DNA of 64,000 nt from an uncultured Mollicutes bacterium (GTDB lineage: Bacteria; Bacillota_I; Bacilli_A; RFN20; CAG-288), in contig UQDS01000006.1 of the NCBI GenBank assembly GCA_900539865.1, positions 1 through 64,000 on the forward strand, in the 5' to 3' direction. Below the pieces are notes generated by a model that was not told the DNA's origin, searched no databases, and was given only the letters and a program-made list of their open reading frames with translations. How positions within the stretch are numbered: position 1 is the stretch's first letter; each line of letters begins with the position of its first letter. Below, piece by piece: positions 35,190-44,218 of this stretch. The translations under genes and the position numbers were made by a program.

Positions 35190-37583
35190 TTATTTGATGG
35201 TAGGAATGACAGCAAAGGAAGGAATGGTTGTAGTACCAATGTCTTTGATTGCTGCGCTTGCAAAGCGAGAATAAGTTTCTGTTCTCGTTCCTTCCGGAGA
35301 ATAAGTCACTTCAATTGTGTCGATAACAGAAACATTCAACTGTTCTTTTTCGACACTGAGAATAACACCGGCATAACCAAGGAGAGAAGAACCACCTAAA
35401 TCAAGAGCCTGAACAAAGACGGAGATGACATCAAAGTCAAAGGAGATCAGTTCTTTTTCACCAAAAGGCATAAAGGTAGAAATCATATCTGCATCGAAAC
35501 GATAGAAGGGATTGTAGGTTGCAATGGATTCTACAGTCGCATTAGGATGATTGACTAAAACAAGGTTGTTAGGATCTTCTTTATCGGTATCAGAGGTATA
35601 GCCGTATTCATAGACATAGCCAGAAGAAGGAGAAGTGATAAAGCCGCCGTTAGAGAAACCGTTGTAGAAGGTATCTTCAGTCCAGTAATCATAATCTTCT
35701 TCTGTGAAGAACATTTCGTTTTCTGGTTCATCCTGATAAGCAATGGTGAAGTTTGTTTTTTGTAACTTGTTGTTGATTTCAGTTAATTCTGTGTTTTCAT
35801 TATGCGGAATCACAGGCTTTGCTTCACTTGTTTTAAAATCATCAACTAAGGTGACTTTTGTCGCGTTAATGTCTTTTAAATAACCCTTTGTGTTCAAAGA
35901 TCCCTGAGAAGAGATTTCGATGTGTAATACACCATCGATTAAGTTGATAACAGCTTCATGATGGTATTTTGCATAAGGGTTGCTTCCAACAAGATCAGAG
36001 AGGATACCAATGTACTTTAAGGACGTGGTTTTCCAAGAGTTTTCTCCATTCGGTACAAAGTGATGGAAGTCAATACTTTGGAAGGAGAAACGGCTCTGGT
36101 ATTCTTTTGCCGAGATGTAATCATACGGCTTAGCTTCTGCTTTTTTATTGTTTAAATGATAACGGAAAGCGTAATCATCATAAGAGATGTAGTCTGTAGA
36201 AGGGAAGTTGTTGTGCTCTTCTTTAAATTCTTTACGACCATTCTCATTTGACATGACACCGAAGAACTCTTCGGTAGGTTCGGGTAAGCTTTCTGGAATA
36301 TAGGTGTTGACAAAGGTGAAATTGTTACCGAGATCTTTGGTGGCTTCAATCAAAGCCGCATTTTCATAGGTGGGAAGTGTAGGTACCTTTGTTTTGTCCA
36401 CATACTCATCAAAGCTAGCAAGCTTAGCTTTGTTGATGGAAGAAAGCGTGCCTTCGATGGCAGTTCTACCATAACTATCAATGAGAGTGACATGGGCACT
36501 CTTTGTTGCAGGATCGACTTTGATTTTGACTAAGCTCATGCTGTCGCTTTCTAAAGAGAGGAAGTTTGCAAAGCTTGTCACATTGTAATAATCGGTGCTG
36601 ACAAAGGTGTTTTCATCCACTTTGATGAATTTAGAATAGTCATGACGTTGTAAAGAGAAGGTTTCTTTGATGGTCACTTCCGATGTTTCCACATCGAAGC
36701 CAACATCGAGCGCACCATCTTTTAATTCTGCATAGTGGAGGCCGTCTTCTAATTGGATATAACCGACACCGTTTTGAATATTCGTCTTAGAACCAGAGAA
36801 GTTTAAGACATAATTTTCATTTAATAACATCGCAACAGATTTACCCGAGACATTCTTACCTTCAAAGATAAAGTTACAATCTAAGGAAGAGAGAACAGAG
36901 AAGAGTTCCTTGTTTTCATTGTTGATTTTCTCGGGGAAAGTAACTTGACTGATGTAATTATCTAAGAGTTCTACATGGGTGTTATTGAGATTGTAAAGCT
37001 TACCATTTAAAGCGACTTTATTGTTGGTGTAGAAACGGAAATTGAGCAAATCATTTTCCATGAAGAGCTCCGCTTTTTGATAGGGTTGAGAATTGACCAA
37101 GATAGAAAGAGCAGTCAAATCTTCAACATTGGTTGTGAAGAAGGAATCACCCTCTTGAACAAAGTTGGTTAAGTCGACACCGAAAACAGGATATTTTTCT
37201 TCAAATGTCTTTCTTGTTCCAACATTCGGAGTAAAGGGAATGACAACTCCATTTTCCACCGTGTAAATATACATAGTGTCATCATTTAAAACGAGTTGAC
37301 CACCGCTGATTTCTTCATCATACATATAATCGTTCGTGCGATAGATATTATATCTTCCGCTATAGGTACGATAATTGATCGTGTAATTATTATCGATTTG
37401 AGATAAGATTTCTTCAATCTTTTCTCTTTCGGTCTTTACAGGTTCACTTGGTTTGGTCGTGTCAGAAGGAGTTTCTGTAGCGGAAGGAGGAACCGTTGTG
37501 GATCCTGTAGAATCACCAGTGCCACCGCAGCTGGCAAGCAGGGTGAGCAAAGGTAAAAAAAGGATTAATTGTTTTCTTTTCAT
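35190..37583 (-). CDS. Lipoprotein with four related internal repeats
   Basis: A 797-residue lipoprotein, family not recognised. The signal peptide ends LLASC (Cys 19), then a Thr/Ser/Pro linker to about 55. The rest divides into four units of about 160-200 residues (about 60-222, 225-402, 405-592, 597-797). Their boundaries share a pattern: G-x-L-x-x-(I/L)N, then TKV-like, L-x-D-x-(Y/F), P-x-x-P-x-x-EN, and NFT at the opening of the next unit. Start at 37583 has AAGGAG; a longer frame to 37652 overlaps the upstream gene. Last gene of the operon. Confidence 0.8.
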   Translation of the reverse strand: MKRKQLILFLPLLTLLASCGGTGDSTGSTTVPPSATETPSDTTKPSEPVKTEREKIEEILSQIDNNYTINYRTYSGRYNIYRTNDYMYDEEISGGQLVLNDDTMYIYTVENGVVIPFTPNVGTRKTFEEKYPVFGVDLTNFVQEGDSFFTTNVEDLTALSILVNSQPYQKAELFMENDLLNFRFYTNNKVALNGKLYNLNNTHVELLDNYISQVTFPEKINNENKELFSVLSSLDCNFIFEGKNVSGKSVAMLLNENYVLNFSGSKTNIQNGVGYIQLEDGLHYAELKDGALDVGFDVETSEVTIKETFSLQRHDYSKFIKVDENTFVSTDYYNVTSFANFLSLESDSMSLVKIKVDPATKSAHVTLIDSYGRTAIEGTLSSINKAKLASFDEYVDKTKVPTLPTYENAALIEATKDLGNNFTFVNTYIPESLPEPTEEFFGVMSNENGRKEFKEEHNNFPSTDYISYDDYAFRYHLNNKKAEAKPYDYISAKEYQSRFSFQSIDFHHFVPNGENSWKTTSLKYIGILSDLVGSNPYAKYHHEAVINLIDGVLHIEISSQGSLNTKGYLKDINATKVTLVDDFKTSEAKPVIPHNENTELTEINNKLQKTNFTIAYQDEPENEMFFTEEDYDYWTEDTFYNGFSNGGFITSPSSGYVYEYGYTSDTDKEDPNNLVLVNHPNATVESIATYNPFYRFDADMISTFMPFGEKELISFDFDVISVFVQALDLGGSSLLGYAGVILSVEKEQLNVSVIDTIEVTYSPEGTRTETYSRFASAAIKDIGTTTIPSFAVIPTIK

Positions 37584-37602
37584 AATTCTCCTTTGCGAGC
37601 AC

Positions 37603-38970
37603 TTACTTCGTAGGCTCAACATTGATATCGACAGTGAAAGTGACGTCCTCACTCATAATCATCTGACAGACTAATTTCGCCTTGCCGACACCGATAGCCG
37701 TATATTGACCAGTGATAGGGTCATATGCGACCACATCTTTTTCATCGACTTTTTCTACAGAAGTGATGTTGAAATAAGCTAAATCTAACGCTTTCGGTCC
37801 CTGATATTCTTCGATGACAATATTGTTTCTCAAAATATTATCGCCGACCTTAACAGGAGCATCACTTTGGTAAACTGCTTTGCTCACGGAGGTGACAAAG
37901 TATTCTTCCGGATGGAATGTAGAAGAACTTGCCGGGTATTTATCACCGCGAATGGCAGCGTATTCAATCGTCTCAGTATCTCTGACAACAGCATCATCTT
38001 TCAATTTGTTGTTGCTCACATCCCATTGAGAATCTTCGTAAGTGATCGTTGTGAACTTGGCGCTCTTTAAGAAACCATCCGCAGCTACATCTAAGGTAGC
38101 TTCATAACCACGGCAGACATTGCTTGTGCCGTTTGCCCAGATGAAAAGGTAGTAGTTGTTCAATTGAAGTTTAAAACCATCTTCGTTTTTTTCACTGACA
38201 ATGGAAAGGTCTAATGTTCGTTCGCTCGTCCACATATCAGATAATTTGGTATAGAAGCTAGAAGCATAGCCTACTTGAGAAGCGCGCTTGATCGCATCTT
38301 CGCGAGTGATCTGAATATTCGACGGGTTTTCATCAACGATTTTCATGCGTAAAGCAAGACCTTTTTTATTCGATTCGACAACTTCCGTGTAGTAATTTTC
38401 ATCGATACCCTTAAAACGAGTTTCAATATCGTGATGTTGTCCGCTGTAGTTTTCGTACTTATCTTCGTATTCTTCTACAAAGAAATTGGCGTCGTACATC
38501 TTTGCATTGCGAGTTTGTTCCTGCTTGATATCTGTATCCGTCTGACGGAAAGAAAATTCATTCGCCAACATTTCCTTCTCATAGATAGTCTGGAAAAGTT
38601 GGGACATGCCCATCTCATCATTAGGAATAGTTAAGGTGTTTTCGACTTTGACATCAAAGGTTGCTTTTTGTTCGCTGTTTTTATCTTTGGCAGTGATTGT
38701 GACTTGGCCTTCTTTATAAGTGACAGCCTCGCCTTTTGAGTTGATTTCTAAAACATCCACGTCGGAGCTAGACCAGTCTACAGAGATATCCTTATCGACC
38801 TTGTAAGTGACAACATCTCCGACAGCAACGGATTCAGGGCCGACAATCTTAAAGTCGGTCACCGGTGTTGTTTCACTAGGCTTTTCAACGGGCAAGCTCT
38901 CACTTGTTCCGGTTTGGCCGCCACAGGCGACCAAAAGCGGTAAGAGAGCGATGAGATATCTTTTTTTCAT
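37603..38970 (-). CDS. Lipoprotein with Ig-like domain
   Basis: A 455-residue lipoprotein with signal peptide ending LLVAC (Cys 16). Residues about 38-110 (FKIVGPESVAVGDVVTYKV to VTITAKDKNSEQKATFDV) form a bacterial Ig-like (Big_2-type) domain. The last 70 residues repeat a shortened version (AYDPITGQYTAIGVGKAKLVC). The middle, about 120-380, is unrecognised. AAGGAG lies upstream. It starts 4 bases after the upstream lipoprotein gene's stop and ends 19 bases before the next start, so the three are one operon. Confidence 0.8.
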   Translation of the reverse strand: MKKRYLIALLPLLVACGGQTGTSESLPVEKPSETTPVTDFKIVGPESVAVGDVVTYKVDKDISVDWSSSDVDVLEINSKGEAVTYKEGQVTITAKDKNSEQKATFDVKVENTLTIPNDEMGMSQLFQTIYEKEMLANEFSFRQTDTDIKQEQTRNAKMYDANFFVEEYEDKYENYSGQHHDIETRFKGIDENYYTEVVESNKKGLALRMKIVDENPSNIQITREDAIKRASQVGYASSFYTKLSDMWTSERTLDLSIVSEKNEDGFKLQLNNYYLFIWANGTSNVCRGYEATLDVAADGFLKSAKFTTITYEDSQWDVSNNKLKDDAVVRDTETIEYAAIRGDKYPASSSTFHPEEYFVTSVSKAVYQSDAPVKVGDNILRNNIVIEEYQGPKALDLAYFNITSVEKVDEKDVVAYDPITGQYTAIGVGKAKLVCQMIMSEDVTFTVDINVEPTK

Positions 38971-38974
38971 CGTA

Positions 38975-41011
38975 TTAGATCTCCTTTTTTAAGGTTAGTG
39001 TACTGTTTTCGTCCCAGAAAGAATCGTAAACGACAAGGGTGATTGTAGTGCAATCTTCACTGATTCTAGTGCCGGCTTTACCAGAGAAGCTGTAATCATC
39101 TGTCGGTTTGACTACTTCGACAACATTGGTGAAATTGAGTCTGAAATCTGCTGTTGCTTCCCAGTTGAAGGTGTATTCACCACCACCATATAACGAAAGA
39201 GAACCGGTTTTATCGGCGTTGAAGTGTAAACGGGTGGACCCATCGATATAATCTTTTTCCACCAAAGCCTTGTTGATTTCTTCTAAGGTGAAAACTTTCT
39301 TGACAGTGATTTCTTTGGTGGCGCTGACTTCTTTGTTCTCATTGGAAGTGACAGTGAGATGGACAACACCCGGTTTAAGTCCCTTTAAAGAATAAGAACC
39401 ATCCTCATTGTTGATGATTTGGGCAAATTCTTCTTCACCAGTTCCTAAAGAAGGAGTGAAGGATTTATCCAATGCGCCGCTAGGACCGACCTCGACTTTA
39501 ATGTCAATGATTTCATTGACCTTCACTTCGCTGCTCATCAACCAATCAAAGCTGATGGAGTCGACCTTCGGAGTGACACAGTGGACAGAAATTGTCTTTT
39601 CTACACCGGATTCGGAAGCGACAGTAATATCGCAGTCACCAGCTTTTAAGACTTCAAAGCGAAGCGCATTGTAGTTGTTCTTCTTAACGATATTTTCATC
39701 GCTGATCTTGGTGATTTTGAAGTCTTCATCGATGAAGATTTCCGGAGTGTGATTCTTGATGGTTAAAGAATAGCTTTCACCGACAGCGATTTCACTTGGT
39801 GTACCATCGATCTCGACATCGAAAGATTGAATGCGATAATCAGATTCTTTTAAGCGGTTTTCATCGCTTTCTAATCTTGTTCCGTAGACTAAAGTACCAA
39901 CAGAAGTACCCTCTTCGCTCGGAGTCGGGTTTTCTACTTTGAACTTGTGATTTTCAAAGTCGTATGTGTTCTGGTCATAGGAAGCATTTTCATATTGATA
40001 AGAAAGGAGCTTACCTTCCTTGTCAAAGCTGATGCTAAGATCTTGAACAAGATAGGCTTTGGACCAGAAAATTTCAGTTTCGGCTTCCGACTTCACGGTG
40101 AGTTTTCTACCAGAAGCATCATCGACCTGAGTGATTTTTGCTGCTTTCTTCGCTTCAGCATTACCCAAACGGCTGTTGTGCTCAAAGATATCTTCTTTGA
40201 TTTTCATAGAGAGACCCTTTTCTTCGTAAAGAGAAGCTTTTTCTTTGGCCATCTCTTGTGTGAGATAAGAACCGTCAATCGTCTCGGAAGAAAGGCTTAC
40301 AGAAGTATCTAAAGTCAAAGTCTTAACTTCTTCATTCTCAATCCAGGTGAGCTTCTTTTCACTGGCGTTGTTTACCTGAATACCATTTTGATAAACAGTG
40401 AAAGTATCATCGACATCAAAGAGTAAATTGTCTTTCAAAGTGCCAGAAGTAGCAGAAGACAATTCCGCTTGCTTAGCCTGATCTAAAAGAGTGAAGACAT
40501 CATCATAAGTTAAATCTTCGGTGATGATGGTATCCTCGATGACATTCAAGGTCAAAGAAGCTTTCTTGTTTTGATCTACGGTGGTGACTTCAACGACAGA
40601 AGTACCAGCTGTGAGTGCAGTGACTAAACCAGTGTCAGAAACAGTTAAAACAGCGGGGTTTGAACTTTCAAAGCGCACTTCCTTGTTTGTGGCATTTTCC
40701 GGAAGGACACTGTAGACAAGTTGTAATGTCTCTTTGACTTTTAAGGTGTCGACTTCACTGTTTAAGGTGACACCGGTGACAGCGACGACTTGTTCCGTCG
40801 GCTTTTCTGTCTCAGAAGATCCACTGGAATCCGTGTCAACAGAATCACTCGGCTTGGATTCACTGACACCAGTATCCACAGAAGTAGATTCATTCGGTGT
40901 AGTTTCACTGACACTTGTATCCACAGAAGTGGAATCGCTCGGTGTATTTCCACCGCAACCAGCTAAGGTGAAGAGAGCAGAAAGAAGGATGATTGTATTT
41001 CTTTTTTTCAT
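38975..41011 (-). CDS. Large lipoprotein with Big_2 and further Ig-like domains
   Basis: A 678-residue lipoprotein. The signal peptide ends LAGC (Cys 19). A linker with three near-copies of STSVDT(G/S)VSE (about 25-65) is followed by a clear Big_2 domain (about 75-160; VTGVTLNSEVDTLKVKETLQL to SVVEVTTVDQ). Two more Ig-like stretches lie near 425-500 and 510-595. The C-terminal 70 residues have FNADKTGSLSLYGGGEYTFNW. Start at 41011 has AAGGA; the longer frame to 41089 has a poor context. First gene of the operon. Confidence 0.82.
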   Translation of the reverse strand: MKKRNTIILLSALFTLAGCGGNTPSDSTSVDTSVSETTPNESTSVDTGVSESKPSDSVDTDSSGSSETEKPTEQVVAVTGVTLNSEVDTLKVKETLQLVYSVLPENATNKEVRFESSNPAVLTVSDTGLVTALTAGTSVVEVTTVDQNKKASLTLNVIEDTIITEDLTYDDVFTLLDQAKQAELSSATSGTLKDNLLFDVDDTFTVYQNGIQVNNASEKKLTWIENEEVKTLTLDTSVSLSSETIDGSYLTQEMAKEKASLYEEKGLSMKIKEDIFEHNSRLGNAEAKKAAKITQVDDASGRKLTVKSEAETEIFWSKAYLVQDLSISFDKEGKLLSYQYENASYDQNTYDFENHKFKVENPTPSEEGTSVGTLVYGTRLESDENRLKESDYRIQSFDVEIDGTPSEIAVGESYSLTIKNHTPEIFIDEDFKITKISDENIVKKNNYNALRFEVLKAGDCDITVASESGVEKTISVHCVTPKVDSISFDWLMSSEVKVNEIIDIKVEVGPSGALDKSFTPSLGTGEEEFAQIINNEDGSYSLKGLKPGVVHLTVTSNENKEVSATKEITVKKVFTLEEINKALVEKDYIDGSTRLHFNADKTGSLSLYGGGEYTFNWEATADFRLNFTNVVEVVKPTDDYSFSGKAGTRISEDCTTITLVVYDSFWDENSTLTLKKEI

Positions 41012-41054
41012 GTTTTTTTCCTTATAAACAATAACCTGCATATTGTAATATAAA

Positions 41055-41083
41055 CTAATATAAATTACTAGAAAAAAGTCCAA
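41055..41083 (-). promoter_or_regulatory. Promoter of the lipoprotein operon
   Basis: Minus-strand TTGGAC (41083-41078), a 17-bp spacer, and TATTAG (41060-41055), 43 bases before the first lipoprotein start. Confidence 0.6.
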
Positions 41084-41174
41084 GAGCAAAAAGAAGAAAA
41101 AAGCAAGTAAAAAAAGATTGCAATTATCTCATATTGGTCTTTTTTAGAAGATAAAAAGCGAAACAAAAAATGAT

Positions 41175-41199
41175 ATACTCTATAGTAAGTTGAGAGTAT
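41175..41199 (+). promoter_or_regulatory. Operator-like inverted repeat upstream of the MerR gene
   Basis: ATACTCT (41175-41181) and AGAGTAT (41193-41199) are separated by 11 bases and lie on and just after a TATACT -10-like box (41174-41179). The core 41177-41197 matches 17 of 21 positions with 42075-42095, in the promoter of the gene downstream of merR. Position over the transcription start suggests autorepression. Confidence 0.65.
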
Positions 41200-41214
41200 T
41201 TGAGGAATATAAAC

Positions 41215-42054
41215 ATGGAAAAACTAATTCCGATTGGTAAAATGGCAAAGATGAATAAAGTATCCATTCAAACACTGCGACTTTATGATGAATGGGGAAT
41301 TCTAAAGCCGAAATATGTCGATGAATCCACCGGGTATCGCTATTATTCAACCCAACAAAACTCCCGTTTGTACATGATCATTTACATGAAAGAACTTGGC
41401 ATGTCACTAAACGAAATTTTAGAGGTGTTTCAGAAAGAAGACATCGCTGTCATCGAAGAAATATTAGGTAGAAAAAACGAACAGCTTCACGAACAAATGC
41501 GCAAAATGAAAGAACAGCACGATGCGGTCGAAAGAGCAATCCTCTCTTTAGAAAGATTGCGAAAATCCCCGAAAAACGGGACTTTTTCGCTAGAATACAT
41601 CGATAGAAGATTTTCTTATGGATTAAAATGCGAAGAGAACTTTTATGAGAAAGATGTCCATTCTTACGAGATATGCGCTCAGAAATTACGCGACACTTTA
41701 AGTGAACAAGGGTTGTTACAAATCAACTCTTACAATATAGGAACGAGCATAAAAAAGAATAACTTCCTTGCGGAAAAATGGGTGCCGGATGAGATCTTTA
41801 TTCTCAACAATCGAGAGCTTTCTCTTCCGCAAAGAGGCAAAGTGATCGACAGCGGTATGTACGCGTGTGTTTACTTGGATAATTATGATGAAGAAATAGA
41901 TTATTTGAGCCAATTATTGACATTTTGTCAAGAAAATGAGTATGAAATCAATGGAGATTACATCTGCGAAGTACTCTCTGGTTTCAACGTCTTTGAAAAC
42001 AGTCCTAACCTCATGAATATGCGCCTTCAAATACCAGTAATCTTTCACAAATAA
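41215..42054 (+). CDS. MerR-family regulator with effector-binding-like domain
   Basis: A 279-residue MerR-type activator. The winged HTH is at residues 1-70 (PIGKMAKMNKVSIQTLRLYDEWGILKP, then GYRYYSTQQ), followed by a dimerisation coiled coil (about 75-120) and a C-terminal domain of the BmrR/GyrI-like kind that would bind a small molecule. The ATG at 41215 follows TGAGGA; a TTG five codons earlier is less likely. It probably controls its own promoter and that of the dehydrogenase 78 bases downstream, through a shared site. Confidence 0.88.
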   Translation: MEKLIPIGKMAKMNKVSIQTLRLYDEWGILKPKYVDESTGYRYYSTQQNSRLYMIIYMKELGMSLNEILEVFQKEDIAVIEEILGRKNEQLHEQMRKMKEQHDAVERAILSLERLRKSPKNGTFSLEYIDRRFSYGLKCEENFYEKDVHSYEICAQKLRDTLSEQGLLQINSYNIGTSIKKNNFLAEKWVPDEIFILNNRELSLPQRGKVIDSGMYACVYLDNYDEEIDYLSQLLTFCQENEYEINGDYICEVLSGFNVFENSPNLMNMRLQIPVIFHK

Positions 42055-42071
42055 AGCGCTTTAATCTATGT

Positions 42072-42102
42072 TTGACTCTATCCTAAGATGAGACTGTAGA
42101 AT
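42072..42102 (+). promoter_or_regulatory. MerR-type promoter with 19-bp spacer
   Basis: TTGACT (42072-42077) and TAGAAT (42097-42102) are 19 bp apart, the overlong spacing that MerR activators correct by DNA twisting. The spacer holds the 21-bp site at 42075-42095. From memory it resembles BmrR-type sites (TTGACTCT followed by CCTA and a purine-rich right half). Confidence 0.75.
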
Positions 42103-42131
42103 AGATACAACATAGAAAAAGGAGAGCTTTT

Positions 42132-43157
42132 ATGGAAAAAATCAAAGTCGTTCAATACGGATGCGGTAAGATGGCAAAGTACACCCTTCGCTATCTTTAT
42201 GAGCACGGTGCTCAAATCGTCGGTGCAATTGATGTCAATCCCGACATCATCGGCATGGATGTCGGTGACTTTGCAGAACTCGGAGTCAAGACTGGCATTT
42301 TAATTTCTGATGATGCCGACAAAGTCTTAGATGAATGCGATGCTGATGTCGCTATTGTCACCCTCTTTAGCTTCATCAAAGATATTGAAGATCACGTTGA
42401 AAAATGTGTCAGCCGCGGCATCAATGTAATCACCACTTGCGAAGAGGCGATTTATCCTTGGACAACTGCCGCCAAAGAAATCAATCGTTTGGATGCCATT
42501 GCCAAAGAGACTGGATGCACGATTTGCGGTTCCGGTATGCAAGATATCTTCTGGATTAACATGGTTGCATTAGTCGCTGCAGGATGTCATAAAATCACAA
42601 AGATTCAAGGTGCCTATTCTTACAACGTCGATGAATACGGCCTCGCGTTAGCCAAAGCACACGGCTGCGATCTCACACCGGAAGAATTTGAAAAACAAAT
42701 CGCTCATCCGGAAGTATTTGAACCTTCTTATGCCTGGAACGCTACCGAAGCATTGGTGAACAAATTAGGTTTGACCATCAAGAAGATTTCGCAAGAACAT
42801 GTCCCGTGCATTGCGGAGCATGATATTTTCTCTGCTACCTTAAATAAAACAATCAAAAAAGGTAATTGCTATGGTATGTCCGCCGTTGTTACCGTCGAAA
42901 CAATGCAAGGAATCACCATTGTCGAAGAGACAATCGGCAAAGTCTATGAACCGGGTGACGGCGATATGTGCGACTGGAAGATCACCGGTGAACCCGATAC
43001 GGAATTCCACGTTGTCAAACCTTGCACGGTAGAACACACTTGTGCGACGGTTGTCAATCGTATTCCTTCGCTTCTTGCAGCACCTGCAGGCTATGTCACT
43101 GCTGATCAATTAGAACCTCAGAGCTATCTCACTTATCCGATGGAGTATTATTTCTAA
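42132..43157 (+). CDS. 2,4-diaminopentanoate dehydrogenase-like NAD(P)-binding protein
   Basis: A 341-residue oxidoreductase of the dihydrodipicolinate reductase-like fold. VVQYGCGKMAKYTLRYLYEHG is the dinucleotide-binding turn, and GAIDVNPDIIGMDVG follows at strand 2. NVITTCEEAIYPW, CTICGSGMQDIFWINMV and VDEYGL are typical of 2,4-diaminopentanoate dehydrogenase (ornithine degradation) relatives. No other ornithine-pathway gene is nearby, so the true substrate is open. AGGAGAG precedes the start. Its promoter looks controlled by the adjacent MerR protein, which suggests induction by a small molecule. Confidence 0.78.
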   Translation: MEKIKVVQYGCGKMAKYTLRYLYEHGAQIVGAIDVNPDIIGMDVGDFAELGVKTGILISDDADKVLDECDADVAIVTLFSFIKDIEDHVEKCVSRGINVITTCEEAIYPWTTAAKEINRLDAIAKETGCTICGSGMQDIFWINMVALVAAGCHKITKIQGAYSYNVDEYGLALAKAHGCDLTPEEFEKQIAHPEVFEPSYAWNATEALVNKLGLTIKKISQEHVPCIAEHDIFSATLNKTIKKGNCYGMSAVVTVETMQGITIVEETIGKVYEPGDGDMCDWKITGEPDTEFHVVKPCTVEHTCATVVNRIPSLLAAPAGYVTADQLEPQSYLTYPMEYYF

Positions 43158-43167
43158 ATAAATCAAT

Positions 43168-43190
43168 GGGGAGCGTTGGCTCCCCTTTTT
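43168..43190 (+). terminator. Terminator after the dehydrogenase
   Basis: GGGGAGC (43168-43174), loop GTTG, GCTCCCC (43179-43185) and five T. Confidence 0.93.
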
Positions 43191-43202
43191 CTTTGATTGT
43201 AC

Positions 43203-43230
43203 TTGTCAATCTTTTGCAAGAAACTATAAT
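43203..43230 (+). promoter_or_regulatory. Promoter of the GT2-ppa operon
   Basis: TTGTCA (43203-43208), 16-bp spacer, TATAAT (43225-43230), 24 bases before the start codon. Confidence 0.7.
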
Positions 43231-43254
43231 ATAAGCAATGGAAGGAACTTTTAT

Positions 43255-44217
43255 ATGAAAAAAGTATCTGTTGTATTACCTTGCTATAACGAGCAAGAGT
43301 CTCTCCCGTTGTATTTTGCATCTGTCGATCCTGTCTTAGCGAAGATCAAAGATTACGTTTTTGATTTCGTGTTAGTAAACGATGGCTCGAAGGATAAGAC
43401 CTTAGAAGTCATGAAAGAATTGCATGAGACAAGAGATGATATCACCGTCGTCAACGAAAGCAGAAATTACGGTCAAAACGCCGCTTTTACTGCCGGTTTA
43501 ATGACAGCAAAAGGCGATTATGTCATCATGATGGATGCTGACTTGCAAGATCCTGTAGAACTTTTAATCGCCATTTGTGAAAAGTTTTCTGAAGGTTATG
43601 ATGTTGTTAATCCACATCGTGCCTCTCGCGAAACAGACAGCTATTTTAAAAGAACAACAGCAGGTATGTTCTACCGCTTTATCAATCGCTTAGAAGGACA
43701 AAAAGTCATTCCTGAAAATGTAAATTGTTTCCGTGGCCTCTCGCGTAAAGCAGTGGATGCCTTGCTTTCGTATCCCGAGAAAGATCGCTATTATGTCTCT
43801 ATGGTCCCACTCATCGGTTTAAAAAATTGCAACATTGATTTCGTCCGTCAAAAACGCGAAGCAGGTGAGTCAAAGTACAATATATCTAAGATGTTCACCT
43901 ATGCGTTCAATCTCATTTCTACGACAACGGCAAAACCGCTTTATTTCCCCATTAAATTTGGTGCGATCAGCTCGGGCTTTACTTTCTTAGGATTCCTCAC
44001 TTCCTTAATTCTTTGGATACTCTCTTTAACGGGTGTTCTTCCTAGAACCGAATTGTACACAAGAATCAGTTTGATTCTTTTCTCTGTCTTCTTTGCCTGT
44101 TCTCTTGTCATCTTCTTCATCGGTATCGTTTGTCTTTATCTTCACAACATTCTTATCAATACCCGCGGAAGACCTACTACTACCATCGATGAAGTGTTAG
44201 AAAAGAGGAGGGATTGA
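43255..44217 (+). CDS. Membrane-anchored GT2 glycosyltransferase, DPM/GtrB-like
   Basis: A 320-residue enzyme with the dolichol-phosphate-mannose-synthase-like catalytic domain (about 1-230: VVLPCYNEQESLPLYF, VNDGSKDKT, VIMMDADLQDPVELL with the DAD site, and RASRETDSYFKR). Two C-terminal membrane helices follow (about 236-262, 273-300). Bacterial relatives (GtrB, CsbB) load a sugar onto undecaprenyl phosphate for later transfer outside. GGAAGGA precedes the ATG. It is followed 1 base later by pyrophosphatase. Confidence 0.9.
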   Translation: MKKVSVVLPCYNEQESLPLYFASVDPVLAKIKDYVFDFVLVNDGSKDKTLEVMKELHETRDDITVVNESRNYGQNAAFTAGLMTAKGDYVIMMDADLQDPVELLIAICEKFSEGYDVVNPHRASRETDSYFKRTTAGMFYRFINRLEGQKVIPENVNCFRGLSRKAVDALLSYPEKDRYYVSMVPLIGLKNCNIDFVRQKREAGESKYNISKMFTYAFNLISTTTAKPLYFPIKFGAISSGFTFLGFLTSLILWILSLTGVLPRTELYTRISLILFSVFFACSLVIFFIGIVCLYLHNILINTRGRPTTTIDEVLEKRRD

Positions 44218-44218
44218 T

